Counted from the stretch's first letter, positions 35,486 through 44,728 are shown. The stretch: DNA of 64,000 nt from an uncultured Steroidobacter sp. (GCA_938008435.1 CALLKK010000009.1:544112-608111), one strand, 5' to 3'. Notes: a model not told the origin generated them from the sequence alone. Made by a program: numbers and translations.

Positions 35486-36439
35486 CTAGCCGATGGACGC
35501 TGCGATGCGTTCGGCTTGATTGCGCAAGAGCCGACCGAATCCGGCCGCATCGTAGAGGGCATTCAAGGCCGAGAGATTCGGCGCACGCCGCTCGAGCATC
35601 GACAGCTCGACATCGAGCGGCATGTCGCACGCGATCTCCGTGAGCTGTCGCGCCAGAAACGCGCGTTCGCGATGCTCGCGCAGCTGTGCGGCGACGAAGC
35701 CGGGATTGCGAATCTTCAGTTGATAGATGCGCTCGAGCTCTTCGTAGAGATGCACGAGCGATTCGAAATGGCGAAACAACAGCGAAGCGGTCTTGCGACC
35801 GATGCCCGGCACGCCGGGAATGTTGTCGACCGCATCGCCCATGAGCGCGAGGAAACACGGCATGCGCTCGGGGAGCACGCCGAAACGATCCGGGATGCGC
35901 TCGTAGGCAAAGCGCTCTTCGCCGATGTAGTCCCAGTACTCATCGCCGGGACGCACGAGCTGCGCCAGATCCTTGTCGCGCGTGACGACCACGATCTGCT
36001 TGCCGGCCGCACGCATGCGCGTGGCGAGCGTGCCGATAATGTCGTCGGCTTCGTATTCGCTGCTGGCAAAGCTCGCCACGCCGAGCGCCTCGCAGAGCTC
36101 GCGGCACAAGCCGAACTGGCGCTTGAGGTCTTCCGGCGCCGGCTCGCGATTGGCCTTGTAGGCCGGGAACAAGCGATTGCGGAACGAATGCACCGTGGTC
36201 GCATCGAACGCGACCGCGATGTGCTGCGGCCTCACCCGTTCGAGGAGATCGCCGAGGAACCTGCCGAAGCCATGCAGCGCGTTGACGGGTCGGCCGTCCC
36301 GGTCGCAGAGCGACAGCGGCACCGAGTGATAGGCGCGAAAGACGAACACCGACGCATCGATGAGATACAACGCCGAGCTCGGCGGTACCGCGCTCGCCGG
36401 CGCTGGCGAGGGAAGGAAAGATGCGTTGCTCGTCTGCAC
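35486..36439 (-). CDS. 5'-3' exonuclease / flap endonuclease, Xni-like
   Basis: The 317-residue protein has the PIN-like nuclease core with metal ligands in LYLIDASVFVFRAYH, VAFDA, EYEADDIIGTLA and VTRDKDLAQLV. The helix-hairpin-helix GDAVDNIPGVPGIGRKTA binds DNA. It matches the stand-alone version of the DNA polymerase I 5' nuclease domain, used in flap removal. It is longer than E. coli Xni (about 251). The start is GTG at 36439; about 20 proline/serine-rich residues precede the core. Confidence 0.9.
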   Translation of the reverse strand: MQTSNASFLPSPAPASAVPPSSALYLIDASVFVFRAYHSVPLSLCDRDGRPVNALHGFGRFLGDLLERVRPQHIAVAFDATTVHSFRNRLFPAYKANREPAPEDLKRQFGLCRELCEALGVASFASSEYEADDIIGTLATRMRAAGKQIVVVTRDKDLAQLVRPGDEYWDYIGEERFAYERIPDRFGVLPERMPCFLALMGDAVDNIPGVPGIGRKTASLLFRHFESLVHLYEELERIYQLKIRNPGFVAAQLREHRERAFLARQLTEIACDMPLDVELSMLERRAPNLSALNALYDAAGFGRLLRNQAERIAASIG

Positions 36440-36548
36440 TGAATTGCCGCAATCAGGAAGGCAGGCGATGAGAGCTGCGCACTGCCTGCCGAAGCGCGCG
36501 CACGGAAGATAACAGCGCCGGAGCGAGCGTTAAAGCGCGCGCAGCGCT

Positions 36549-37193
36549 TCAGCACGCGAGAGCGTAGCGGCGTGCATCCTTCAAGCGTTCGTGCAGGGGA
36601 CTCGAGCGCGGGAAATGCGCGAGCAGATACTCCATCTGATCGGCCAGCACGCGGCGGCCTTTCAGATAGATGTACTCGGCATACGTCGGGGTGAACGGCA
36701 CGGCAATGAGCTGCAACCCCGCTTCTTCGGGCGTGCGCCACGCTTTCAAGTTATTGCAGCGACGACAGGCAGTCACCACGTTCGTCCACGTATCCTGCCC
36801 GCCTTGGCTGAGCGGCCGGATGTGATCGCGCGAGAGCTGACTCGCCGGGAACCGTCCGCCGCAATACATGCAGAGATACGCGTCGCGCTTGAACAAGGTC
36901 TGGTTGTTGAGCGGCGGGGTGTAGTCCTTGCGGAGATTGCCGGGATTGTGGGAGTGGCCGACCGTCGCGACGATGGAGTTGACCTCGACGACCGAGCGCC
37001 GCCCGGTGCGCGCGTTGGTACCGCCGTACAAGCGATAAAGACGCGTCCCGCAGGTGTAAGCGACCTGATCCGTGTGATACAGCCGTACTGCATCCCGGTA
37101 GTCGATCCACTCCAGGGGCATTCCCGAGACATCCGTCCTCAGGATCTCTTGGCTCAGGTGGTTCAGCGGTTGCACGACTCGCAGGTACGGCAT
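36549..37193 (-). CDS. HNH endonuclease family protein
   Basis: The 214-residue protein carries an HNH zinc-finger nuclease motif: CMYCGGRF (first CxxC), SRDHIRPLSQGG (catalytic DH), NVVTACRRCNNLKA (N and second CxxC), at about 113-160. An N-terminal region begins MPYLRVVQPLNHL and a helical C-terminus follows. Such chromosomal HNH proteins are widespread in Gammaproteobacteria outside restriction systems; their role is unknown. No methylase or mobile element is near. Confidence 0.87.
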   Translation of the reverse strand: MPYLRVVQPLNHLSQEILRTDVSGMPLEWIDYRDAVRLYHTDQVAYTCGTRLYRLYGGTNARTGRRSVVEVNSIVATVGHSHNPGNLRKDYTPPLNNQTLFKRDAYLCMYCGGRFPASQLSRDHIRPLSQGGQDTWTNVVTACRRCNNLKAWRTPEEAGLQLIAVPFTPTYAEYIYLKGRRVLADQMEYLLAHFPRSSPLHERLKDARRYALAC

Positions 37194-37432
37194 GGTCGAC
37201 CCGTTCGGCCGAACCTTCGCTTTGAAGCCGCAGCTAAGATACGCGAGCCCCGTGCAACTATTCAACGGCAACGGCGCAAAAGTTCGTGGCACGCACGCCA
37301 CGCGACACCGAGCCGAGCCGCACCGTCGCCAGCCCGACACGAAGGCAGCGCGCGAGGGCGCTGCCTTCATCGTGCGGAAACCGCCGCCAGTTCGATCGCT
37401 GACCGGTCAACGCCCCAGCGGCTCATACGTCT

Positions 37433-37472
37433 TGCGGCTGTAGACCGAGCGGACCTTCAGCCTACAGCCGCA
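37433..37472 (-). terminator. Hairpin downstream of pntB
   Basis: An 11-base perfect inverted repeat (tgcggctgtag / ctacagccgca) with an 18-base loop lies 18 bases after the pntB stop. No U-tract follows on the minus strand. Its words ctacagcc and ggctgtag recur in other spacers of the window (54736, 63077, 63131), so it may be a member of a degenerate spacer repeat rather than a dedicated terminator. Confidence 0.45.
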
Positions 37473-37489
37473 CGGCAAATCCCTTGCTG

Positions 37490-38923
37490 TTAGTGGCCGC
37501 CGCCCTCCAGCGACTTCACCGCCTGGATCATCGCGACCATCACCTTCTGCGCGTCGCCGTAAACGAGATTGGTATTGTCCGCATAGAACAGCTCGTTCTC
37601 GACGCCCGAATAGCCCTTACCCTGGCCGCGCTTGATGACGTAGACCTGCTTGGCTTGATCCACGTTGAGGATCGGCATGCCATAGATGGGGCTGTTCTTG
37701 TTCGTACGCGCCGCCGGATTGACCGTGTCGTTGGCGCCGATCACGACCGCGACGTCCGCTTCCTTGAACTCGTCGTTGATGTCCTCGAGGTCGTAGATCA
37801 TGTCGTAGGGGACGCCCGCTTCCGCGAGCAGCACGTTCATGTGCCCCGGCATGCGACCGGCCACCGGATGGATCGCGAACTTGACCTCGACGCCGGCGTC
37901 GACGAGCAGCTTCACGAACTCGTAGAGCTTGTGCTGAGCCTGCGCCACCGCAAGGCCGTAGCCCGGCGCGATGATGACCTTGTTCGCATAGCGCATCTGA
38001 ATCGCCGCATCGCTCGCCTCGGCGGGCTTCTGCGTACCCTTGATCTCGCCATCGGCGCCCGCATCGCTGGCGCCGAAGTTGCTGAAGATCACGTTCGAGA
38101 CGCTGCGGTTCATCGCCTTGGCCATAAGCAGCGTGAGCAGCGTACCCGCCGAACCGACCACCATGCCGGCGATCATGAGCGCGGGATTCTGCAGCACGTA
38201 GCCTTCGAAACCGACGGCAAGACCGGTGAAGGCGTTGTAAAGCGAAATGACGACGGGCATGTCCGCGCCACCGATCGGCATCGTCATGAGCACGCCGAAT
38301 ACGAGCGCAGCGCCGAAGAACGCGGCGACGAGCGCCGCCGGCGCATGGCCGTGCGCAACGAAGACGATGTACACGCCGAGCGCCAGCGTGGCGAGGAACA
38401 GCACGCCGTTGACCAGCTGCTGCCCCGGATAACGCCAGGTCTTGTTGATGCGTCCATCGAGCTTCGCCCACGCAATCAACGAGCCGGACAACGAGACCGA
38501 GCCGATCAATGCGCCCAACACCGCCAGCACCAACGGCACGGTCTGGTGCTCGGCGCTCGTGCGCAGAAATTCGACCGCTGCAATCGCCGCAGCCGCGCCG
38601 CCGCCCATGCCGTTGTAGAGCGCGACCATCTGCGGCATGGCGGTCATCGCAACGCGCTTGCCGCTCCACCACGCCCACAACGTGCCGAGGACGAGCGCCA
38701 CCAGCGCGAGCACGACGTTGGTGCCCAGGTGCGGCTGCGCAGCCTCGGTCACACCGAAGTAGTAGAGGAAGCTTGCGAGCGTGGCGACCAGCATGCCGAC
38801 GCCCGCCACGACGATACCGGAGCGCGCCGTCACCGGCGACGACATGCGCTTCAAACCGTAGATGAAGAGAAACGCGGCCGCGAAATAGCTCGCGTCGATG
38901 ACAAATTGCGGTTGCACGCTCAT
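37490..38923 (-). CDS. pntB: Proton-translocating NAD(P) transhydrogenase, beta subunit
   Basis: The 477-residue protein has about nine membrane helices in its first 290 residues, then the soluble NADP-binding domain III (IIAPGYGLAVAQAQHKLYEF; HPVAGRMPGHMNVLLAEA; VVIGANDTVNPAA). With PntAA and PntAB it couples proton re-entry to hydride transfer from NADH to NADP+, supplying NADPH. The ATG at 38923 lies one base after the pntAB stop. Confidence 0.96.
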   Translation of the reverse strand: MSVQPQFVIDASYFAAAFLFIYGLKRMSSPVTARSGIVVAGVGMLVATLASFLYYFGVTEAAQPHLGTNVVLALVALVLGTLWAWWSGKRVAMTAMPQMVALYNGMGGGAAAAIAAVEFLRTSAEHQTVPLVLAVLGALIGSVSLSGSLIAWAKLDGRINKTWRYPGQQLVNGVLFLATLALGVYIVFVAHGHAPAALVAAFFGAALVFGVLMTMPIGGADMPVVISLYNAFTGLAVGFEGYVLQNPALMIAGMVVGSAGTLLTLLMAKAMNRSVSNVIFSNFGASDAGADGEIKGTQKPAEASDAAIQMRYANKVIIAPGYGLAVAQAQHKLYEFVKLLVDAGVEVKFAIHPVAGRMPGHMNVLLAEAGVPYDMIYDLEDINDEFKEADVAVVIGANDTVNPAARTNKNSPIYGMPILNVDQAKQVYVIKRGQGKGYSGVENELFYADNTNLVYGDAQKVMVAMIQAVKSLEGGGH

Positions 38924-38924
38924 G

Positions 38925-39242
38925 TCACTTACCGCCCTCGCCAGCCTTGTTGCTCGGCTTGAACATCTCGAGCATCCGCTCGGTCACCACGTAGCCGCCG
39001 GCCGCATTGCCGGCGCCGAGCAGCACGCCGACGAAGCCGATGACCTGCTCGACAAGCGAGGTGGCGTTGAGCAATGCATACATCGCGCCCACGACGACGA
39101 TTCCGTGGACGAAATTCGATCCGGACATGAGCGGCGTGTGCAGAATCGCCGGCACGCGTCCGATGATCTCGTAGCCCGTGAAGGCTGCGAGCATGAAGAT
39201 GTAGAGGGCCACGAAGCCCGTTAGCGTAGTAGTGAGATCCAT
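38925..39242 (-). CDS. pntAB: NAD(P) transhydrogenase alpha subunit part 2 (membrane)
   Basis: The 105-residue protein has three to four membrane helices (FVALYIFMLAAFTGYEIIG; FVHGIVVVGAMYAL; QVIGFVGVLLGAGNAAGGYVV). It equals the C-terminal membrane part of E. coli PntA as a separate chain, as in Rhodospirillum. It lies 82 bases after pntAA and one base before pntB. Confidence 0.94.
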   Translation of the reverse strand: MDLTTTLTGFVALYIFMLAAFTGYEIIGRVPAILHTPLMSGSNFVHGIVVVGAMYALLNATSLVEQVIGFVGVLLGAGNAAGGYVVTERMLEMFKPSNKAGEGGK

Positions 39243-39324
39243 GATCGATCTGTGCTCATGTGAAATAGTTCGATTCGCTCCTGAAGCCGTCGACGGCGCG
39301 CACTGAGCGCATCGTCGCGCCGCA

Positions 39325-40452
39325 TCAGGCGCCCTCGACGGCCTTGCGCGCAGCCTCGTTCTTGATTTCGCCGGCGTGCGTCAACACGGTCTTCGCGATG
39401 ATCTCGTCGTTCCAGTCGAGCGCGATCGCCTTGTCCTTGATGATGAGCTCGAGCAGGTTGTACTGATTCTTCGCGTAGAGCTCGCTCGCATGCTCGCCGA
39501 GCATGCTCGGCACATTGAGCGGCGCCACGATCGTGACGTCGCCGATGCGCACGGTTTCGCCGGGCACGCTGAGCTCGCAGTTGCCGCCGCCTTCTGCAGC
39601 GAGATCCACGATCACGCTGCCGGCCTTCATGCCCTCGACCTGCGCCTTGCTGATGAGCTTGGGCGCCGGCCGCCCCGGAATCGCGGCGGTCGTGATGATG
39701 AGATCTGCGCTTTGGATGTGTTTGGTCACCACCGCCGCGATGCGGTCCTTCTCTTCCTGCGTGAGCTCGCGCGCATAACCGCCCGCGCCGCGCGCATCGA
39801 CGCCGGTATCGACGAATTTCGCGCCGAGCGATTCGGCCTGCTCCTTCGTCTCGGGACGAACGTCGTAGCCCTCGGTCATCGCGCCGAGACGGCGTGCCGT
39901 GGCAAGCGCTTGCAAGCCGGCCACGCCCAGACCCATCACGAGCGTCTTGGCGGGACGAATCGAGCCGACGGCGAAAGTCATCATCGGCAGGATGCGCGCG
40001 AGATGCGTCGCGCCGAGCAGCACGGCGTAGTAGCCCGCGAGCGCCGCCTGACTCGACAGCGCATCCATGGCCTGCGCACGCGTGATGCGCGGCACGAGCT
40101 CCATGGCAAAGCAAGTGATTTTCTTGTCGCGCAGACGTTTGGTGAGTTCGATCTCTTTGTGGGCGTACACGAACGAAATGAGGATCGATCCCTCGCGCAT
40201 CGCCTCGACGACCTCGAGATCCGGCGGCTGCACTGCGAGCAGCACGTCGGCATCGCGAGCGAGCGCGAGGCGGTCCGTCGTAAAGATCACGTTCTTGAAC
40301 GCCTGATCGGCGAGCTTGACTTGGGCGCCGGCCCCCGCCTCCATGTGAACTTCGGCACCCAACTTGACCAGTTTGTCGGCAACCGCCGGAACCATGGCGA
40401 CGCGCCGCTCGTGCGGCCGCGTCTCCTTGAGTACAGCAATCTTCAGTGACAC
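39325..40452 (-). CDS. pntAA: NAD(P) transhydrogenase alpha subunit part 1 (NAD-binding)
   Basis: The 375-residue soluble subunit binds NAD(H): KIAVLKETRPHERRVAMVP at the start, RITRAQAMDALSSQA, and the Rossmann motif VMGLGVAGLQALATARRLGA. It is the first gene of pntAA-pntAB-pntB. The GTG at 40452 (VSLKIAVLK) is chosen: gggagag stands just upstream and the sequence before it lacks family similarity. A 9-base dyad at 40578-40603 lies in the upstream spacer. Confidence 0.94.
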   Translation of the reverse strand: MSLKIAVLKETRPHERRVAMVPAVADKLVKLGAEVHMEAGAGAQVKLADQAFKNVIFTTDRLALARDADVLLAVQPPDLEVVEAMREGSILISFVYAHKEIELTKRLRDKKITCFAMELVPRITRAQAMDALSSQAALAGYYAVLLGATHLARILPMMTFAVGSIRPAKTLVMGLGVAGLQALATARRLGAMTEGYDVRPETKEQAESLGAKFVDTGVDARGAGGYARELTQEEKDRIAAVVTKHIQSADLIITTAAIPGRPAPKLISKAQVEGMKAGSVIVDLAAEGGGNCELSVPGETVRIGDVTIVAPLNVPSMLGEHASELYAKNQYNLLELIIKDKAIALDWNDEIIAKTVLTHAGEIKNEAARKAVEGA

Positions 40453-40850
40453 ACGCTCTCCCGCGAAACTAGCGATGCAGTATCTTGGAATCGTCGAGAG
40501 CGGCTCGTGGTCGTCGCGGCGACGATCGTGTCTGCCGCTTGTTGCTTTCCGCCGTGTCCACCCCCGACCCGTTGTTGCACCAAGCATTGTCCGTTGCTTG
40601 GTGACTCTCGGCAACCTTACACGCCTCGCGAGGCGCATTATTTCGATTATTCAGGCCGCCACGAGATCCTGATGCGGGAAAAGCACGCTTACAGCGCGCA
40701 ACAGCGCTGCATCACGAGCGAGATGAATCGAGCAATACGTTGCCAGATCAGACGCGCAGCACGCGTCGATCTGCGATTGGACACCGCACGACGCGGCAGG
40801 CGCAGTGAATCGTCAATCGTTGCCGAGGAAAGAACGCCGCCGAGACTCGC
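40453..40850. other. Spacer between the pnt and sigma-factor operons
   Basis: This 398-base spacer holds the pnt promoter region and the 3' flank of the DUF3106 gene. Apart from the dyad at 40578-40603 and an A/T-rich patch near 40637-40652, I see no gene, RNA or repeat. Confidence 0.5.
40578..40603. promoter_or_regulatory. 9-base dyad upstream of pntAA
   Basis: The arms caccaagca and tgcttggtg are perfect inverted copies around an 8-base centre. The site is about 125 bases upstream of the pntAA start codon. No U-tract follows, so an operator or a leader hairpin fits better than a terminator. Confidence 0.4.
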
Positions 40851-41390
40851 TCAGAGCGGCGCGGGCGCGGGATGCGCATCCGCCGGATGCTCGCCGGACT
40901 TCAGCTTTTCGCGCAGCTTCGCGCGCTCCTCTGGCGAGAGCTGACGAAAGCGTTCTCTGAGCTCGCGCCGCTTTTCGGGCGGCAGCTGTTGAAAGCGTTC
41001 GAACTGCTCGCGAATGCGCGCTTGCTCCTCGGGGGGAAGCGACTTGAACTCGTGAAACTTACGGCGTAGCTCGCGCCGCTGCTCGGGATCGAGCGAACGC
41101 CAGCGCTCCATGCGCCGTCGCGCCTCGGCGCGTTCTTCGTCCGACATCGAGGCCCAACGCTCCGCGCCGCGCGCGAGCGCGCGCTGCCGCTCCGGCGGCA
41201 TGCGATCCCAATGCGATTCGAAGCGCGACAGGATTTCCTGCTGCGAAGCGCTGAGCTCGTCCCAACGTACGCCGCTCTGCGACCCCTGCGCCCAGCCGAC
41301 TCCGGCAGCGAACAATGCAAGCATGCCGCAGGCGAGCGCACGCGCGAGGAAGCGCGCGTTGTGAAGACCTTTGGAGGTTGCCGTACGCAT
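40851..41390 (-). CDS. DUF3106 periplasmic protein with 18-residue helical repeats
   Basis: The 179-residue protein has a signal peptide (about 1-35, ending GWAQG). From L46 it is built of charged helical repeats starting at residues 46, 64, 82, 100, 118 and 136, each 18 long, with a shorter unit at 151. The pattern is hydrophobic-x-P-E-x-R then R-x-R-F/W. The tail is alanine/proline-rich. The family function is unknown; the charged helices recall Spy/CpxP-type envelope chaperones, without clear homology. It is the last gene of the sigma-DUF3619-DUF3106 operon, one base after the DUF3619 stop. Confidence 0.85.
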   Translation of the reverse strand: MRTATSKGLHNARFLARALACGMLALFAAGVGWAQGSQSGVRWDELSASQQEILSRFESHWDRMPPERQRALARGAERWASMSDEERAEARRRMERWRSLDPEQRRELRRKFHEFKSLPPEEQARIREQFERFQQLPPEKRRELRERFRQLSPEERAKLREKLKSGEHPADAHPAPAPL

Positions 41391-41391
41391 G

Positions 41392-41775
41392 TCAGCCGCT
41401 ATTGCCGTTCGCTTGCGACGTCTGAGCCGCGACCCACGCATAGAACTCGACGTCTTCGATGAGATCGAAGCTCGCCACGTCGGCGACGATGTCGAGGTCG
41501 TCCACCGGCCAGCCTGTCTCCTGCAGCTCGCCGTCGCGCATGCCGGGGCTGAGCCCCATCCACACCGCAAGCACCGCTGCCGCCGTCACGCCAGCCAAGG
41601 GCATCCCCATGCGCAGCCACGCCGGCGTTCGGCGCGCATTCAGCTCCGCGAGCGCTGCTTGCCGAGCCTGATTCAGGCGCGAGCGCGTTCTGCCGTCGAG
41701 CGACTCGACGCTTGCCTCGAACAGCGCGCGCGTGCGCTTTTCGAATTCGCTCTCGCGTTCGACATCGTGGCTCAT
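41392..41775 (-). CDS. DUF3619 single-pass membrane protein, possible anti-sigma partner
   Basis: The 127-residue protein has a cytoplasmic N-terminal half (FEKRTRALFEASVESLDGRTRSRLNQARQAALAEL), one membrane helix (about 57-75) and an acidic periplasmic tail (DDLDIVADVASFDLIEDVEF). This layout resembles small anti-sigma factors, but DUF3619 has no proven role. Two starts compete: ATG at 41775 (agga-rich site just before) and ATG at 41799, which overlaps the sigma-factor stop as ATGA. The shorter form matches the domain better. Confidence 0.82.
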   Translation of the reverse strand: MSHDVERESEFEKRTRALFEASVESLDGRTRSRLNQARQAALAELNARRTPAWLRMGMPLAGVTAAAVLAVWMGLSPGMRDGELQETGWPVDDLDIVADVASFDLIEDVEFYAWVAAQTSQANGNSG

Positions 41776-41798
41776 GGCACCTTCTCTCCTGCGGCTCA

Positions 41799-42416
41799 TC
41801 ACTGCTCTCCCCCCGCGAAACCCGCGAGCTCCTCGCGCAGCGTATGCACCGCACGGGAATAATGAGTCTTGACGCTGCCTTCCGTACAGCCCATTGCGGC
41901 CGCCGTCTGCGCGACATCGAGACCCTCGAAATTGCGCAGCATGAAGGCCTGCTGCTGGCGGGCCGGTAACTTGGCGAGCGCGCGCTCGAGCTCCTGCATC
42001 GCCTGCTCCGTCGAGAGCTGCTCGGGCGGCAACGCAGCGCGATCCGGCACCGACTGCAACGGGTCGATCTCGTCCTCTTCGTCGGATGCGCTCGCGAACC
42101 AGCTCAAGATTCTCGCGCGCACCTTGCTCCGGCGCTGAAAATCGCGGATGCGGTTCTGCAGGATGCGATAGAACAGCGGACGCCACTCTTCGGCAGGACG
42201 GTCCGCATAGCTGCGCGCAAGCTGCAGCATGGCATCCTGTACGATATCGAGCGCGTCGTCGTCGTTGCGCACGATGATCCGCGCGATACGAAACGCGCGC
42301 TTCTCCACGCCCGCAAGAAAACGGTCGAACTCGAGCGAGTGCTCCAGAGTGTGCTCCTTCGACGCCGGCGCCTCGTCCCAGCGCACGGCCAATGTCAGCG
42401 TATCAGTGAGGCGCAT
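41799..42416 (-). CDS. ECF-type RNA polymerase sigma factor
   Basis: The 205-residue protein has sigma region 2 (RNDDDALDIVQDAMLQLARSYA; FYRILQNRIRDFQRR) and region 4 (LPARQQQAFMLRNFEGLDVAQTAAAMGCTEGSVKTHYSRA). An acidic linker (DEEDEIDP) separates them. It directs RNA polymerase to a small set of promoters, often for envelope stress. It is the first gene of the operon with DUF3619 and DUF3106, divergent from priA. The ATG at 42416 is preferred over an upstream in-frame start at 42521. Confidence 0.92.
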   Translation of the reverse strand: MRLTDTLTLAVRWDEAPASKEHTLEHSLEFDRFLAGVEKRAFRIARIIVRNDDDALDIVQDAMLQLARSYADRPAEEWRPLFYRILQNRIRDFQRRSKVRARILSWFASASDEEDEIDPLQSVPDRAALPPEQLSTEQAMQELERALAKLPARQQQAFMLRNFEGLDVAQTAAAMGCTEGSVKTHYSRAVHTLREELAGFAGGEQ

Positions 42417-42541
42417 TATCACCCGAGCCAACGGCCAAACTCTTCCTGAACAACGCGCCAGCCGCCTGTGCGGTTGACAGCCGTCCGCACATCGCGAACC
42501 TTGCGGCCCACCGAAACTCAAGCCTCCGCGACATCTACCCC

Positions 42542-44728
42542 TTGCCCGTGTTCCTGAGCGTCGCCATCGATACCCCGCTTCGCAGGACGTTCGACTACCG
42601 GGCGCCTGCGGGGCTGCGCATCGCGCCGGGCAGCCGGGTCCGGGTGCCGTTCGGGCGCCGCCACGTGGTCGGAATCGCGCTCGAGCAGCGCGAGCACAGC
42701 GAGGTGCCGCCCGAGAAGCTGCGCGAAATCCAAGCAGTGCTCGACCCCGAGCCTGCCTTCGATTCGCGCCTGCTGGAGCTGCTGCGCTGGGCGGCCGATT
42801 ACTACCGGCATCCGATCGGCGAAGTGCTCGCCGCAGCCTTGCCGGCTCCCTTGCGCGAAGGCGCGCCGTTACGCGAAGAGCGCTTCGTCTGGCGCCTCAC
42901 CGTGGCCGGCCGAGCCGCCGCAAGCGGCATCGCGGCCCGCGCCGCTCGGCAGAAGGCCATCGTCGACCATCTGCTCGCGCACACGGAAGCCGACGCGCAC
43001 ACCCTGACCCAAGCAGGCGGCACGCTGGAGGCGCTCCGCGCGCTCGCCGCCCGCGGGTTCGTGGAACAAGTGGCGCTCGAGGCGCCCACGGAAGACGCCC
43101 CCACCCTGCCCGCCGCCGGACCGACACTCAACGCCGCGCAACAAGCCGCGCTCGAGCGCATCGCCGGCTCGTTCGGCACGTTCGCATCGCATCTGCTCTA
43201 TGGCGTCACGGGCAGCGGCAAGACGGAGGTGTATTTGCAGCTCATCGCCCGCGTACTGGCGCGCGGCGAGCAGGCGCTCGTGCTGGTGCCCGAGATCGCG
43301 CTCACCCCGCAACTGGTCGCGCGTTTCGCTGCGCGCTTCCCGACTCGCATGGCCGTGCTGCATTCGGGACTCAACGACACCGAGCGCTTGCAGGCTTGGC
43401 GCGCGGCGCGCGAAGGCGGCGCCCGCATCGTGATCGGCACGCGCTCGGCGGTGTTCTGTCCGCTGGCGCGCCTCGGCCTGATCGTCGTCGACGAGGAGCA
43501 CGACGGCTCGTACAAGCAGCAGGAAGGCTTTCGCTACTCGGCGCGCGACCTCGCAATCGTGCGAGCGCAGCGTTACGGCGTGCCGATCGTGCTCGGCTCG
43601 GCGACGCCCTCGCTCGAAACGCTCCACCGCGCGCAGCAACGACCCGAGTGGTTGTCGCGCTTGCCGGAGCGTGCCGTCGCACAAGCACGCCAGCCGCGCT
43701 GGGCGCTCGTCGATCTACGCAGGCACGCGCAGACGCAAGGCATTGCCACACCGGTCGTGCTCGCGATGCATCGACATCTGGAAGCCGGCGGCCAGATCAT
43801 GCTGTTCCTCAATCGACGCGGCTATGCGCCGGTTCTGTTCTGTCCTGGCTGCGGCTGGTCGGCGCATTGCCGGCGTTGCGATGCGCACCTCACCGTCCAC
43901 GGCACCGCCGGCGCGCTGCACTGTCATCACTGCGGTGCCCAGCAACCGCGCATCGAGACTTGTCCGTCCTGCGGAGCGCCGACCAAGCCCGTCGGCCAAG
44001 GCACCGAACGCATCGAAGAGACGATCGCCAGCGCCTTCCCCAAGGCGCGCGTGGCGCGGCTCGACCGCGACAGCATCCGGCGCCGCGGCGATCTCGAAGC
44101 GGTCTTCGAGCGCATCAATCGCCGGGAGGTCGACATCCTGATCGGCACGCAGATGCTGACGAAGGGGCACGATTTCCCGAACGTCACGCTCGTGGTCGTG
44201 CTCAATGCCGACCAAGGTCTGTTCAGCACGGACTTCCGCGCGAGCGAGCGGCTTGCCCAAACCATCGTGCAGGTCGCCGGCCGCGCCGGCCGCGCCGATC
44301 GGCCGGGCGAGGTGCTGATCCAAACCGAGTATCCGGATCACAAGCTCCTGACGCTGCTCTTGCAGGGCGGGTATGACGCCTTCGCCGCCGGCGCGATCGC
44401 CGAGCGGGAGCAAGGCCGTTGGCCGCCGTTTGCGCGCTTGGCGCTGCTGCGCGCGGAAGCCTCGCATCCGAGAGCACCGATGCGCTTCCTCGATGCCGCG
44501 CTCGCGGTCGGCCGCGAGCAGGGCGCCGCGGACGTGACGCTCCTCGGCCCGGTGCCGGCTGCCATGGAGCGGCGCGCCGGACGCCATCGGGCGCAGCTGC
44601 TCGTGCACGCCCCCACGCACGGGCCGCTTCAGCGCTTTCTCAATCGCTGGATTCCCGCCCTCGAAGATTTACCCGACGCCAAGCGCGTACGCTGGTCGAT
44701 CGACGTGGATCCCCTGGAGCTGCTGTAA
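42542..44728 (+). CDS. priA: Primosomal protein N', replication restart helicase
   Basis: The 728-residue protein has the N-terminal 3'-DNA-binding domain (FLSVAIDTPLRRTFDYRAP), helicase Walker A GVTGSGKTEVYL (K227) and the DEEH box (IVVDEEHDGSYKQQ). Zinc cysteines are embedded in the second helicase lobe (CPGCGWSAHCRRC, CHHCG, CPSCG), then IGTQMLTKGHDFPNVTLV. It reloads the replisome at stalled forks. The start is TTG at 42542, giving the normal family N-terminus; a GTG two codons later is an alternative. Confidence 0.95.
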   Translation: MPVFLSVAIDTPLRRTFDYRAPAGLRIAPGSRVRVPFGRRHVVGIALEQREHSEVPPEKLREIQAVLDPEPAFDSRLLELLRWAADYYRHPIGEVLAAALPAPLREGAPLREERFVWRLTVAGRAAASGIAARAARQKAIVDHLLAHTEADAHTLTQAGGTLEALRALAARGFVEQVALEAPTEDAPTLPAAGPTLNAAQQAALERIAGSFGTFASHLLYGVTGSGKTEVYLQLIARVLARGEQALVLVPEIALTPQLVARFAARFPTRMAVLHSGLNDTERLQAWRAAREGGARIVIGTRSAVFCPLARLGLIVVDEEHDGSYKQQEGFRYSARDLAIVRAQRYGVPIVLGSATPSLETLHRAQQRPEWLSRLPERAVAQARQPRWALVDLRRHAQTQGIATPVVLAMHRHLEAGGQIMLFLNRRGYAPVLFCPGCGWSAHCRRCDAHLTVHGTAGALHCHHCGAQQPRIETCPSCGAPTKPVGQGTERIEETIASAFPKARVARLDRDSIRRRGDLEAVFERINRREVDILIGTQMLTKGHDFPNVTLVVVLNADQGLFSTDFRASERLAQTIVQVAGRAGRADRPGEVLIQTEYPDHKLLTLLLQGGYDAFAAGAIAEREQGRWPPFARLALLRAEASHPRAPMRFLDAALAVGREQGAADVTLLGPVPAAMERRAGRHRAQLLVHAPTHGPLQRFLNRWIPALEDLPDAKRVRWSIDVDPLELL

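Noticed and set aside
36549..37193. The HNH protein as part of a restriction or defence system
   Set aside because: No methylase, recombinase or other defence gene is near, base composition matches the neighbours, and this solitary HNH type is widespread in Gammaproteobacteria.
42422..42541. An upstream start at 42521 for the sigma factor
   Set aside because: The added 35 residues have no sigma-factor features and would run through the divergent promoter region of priA.
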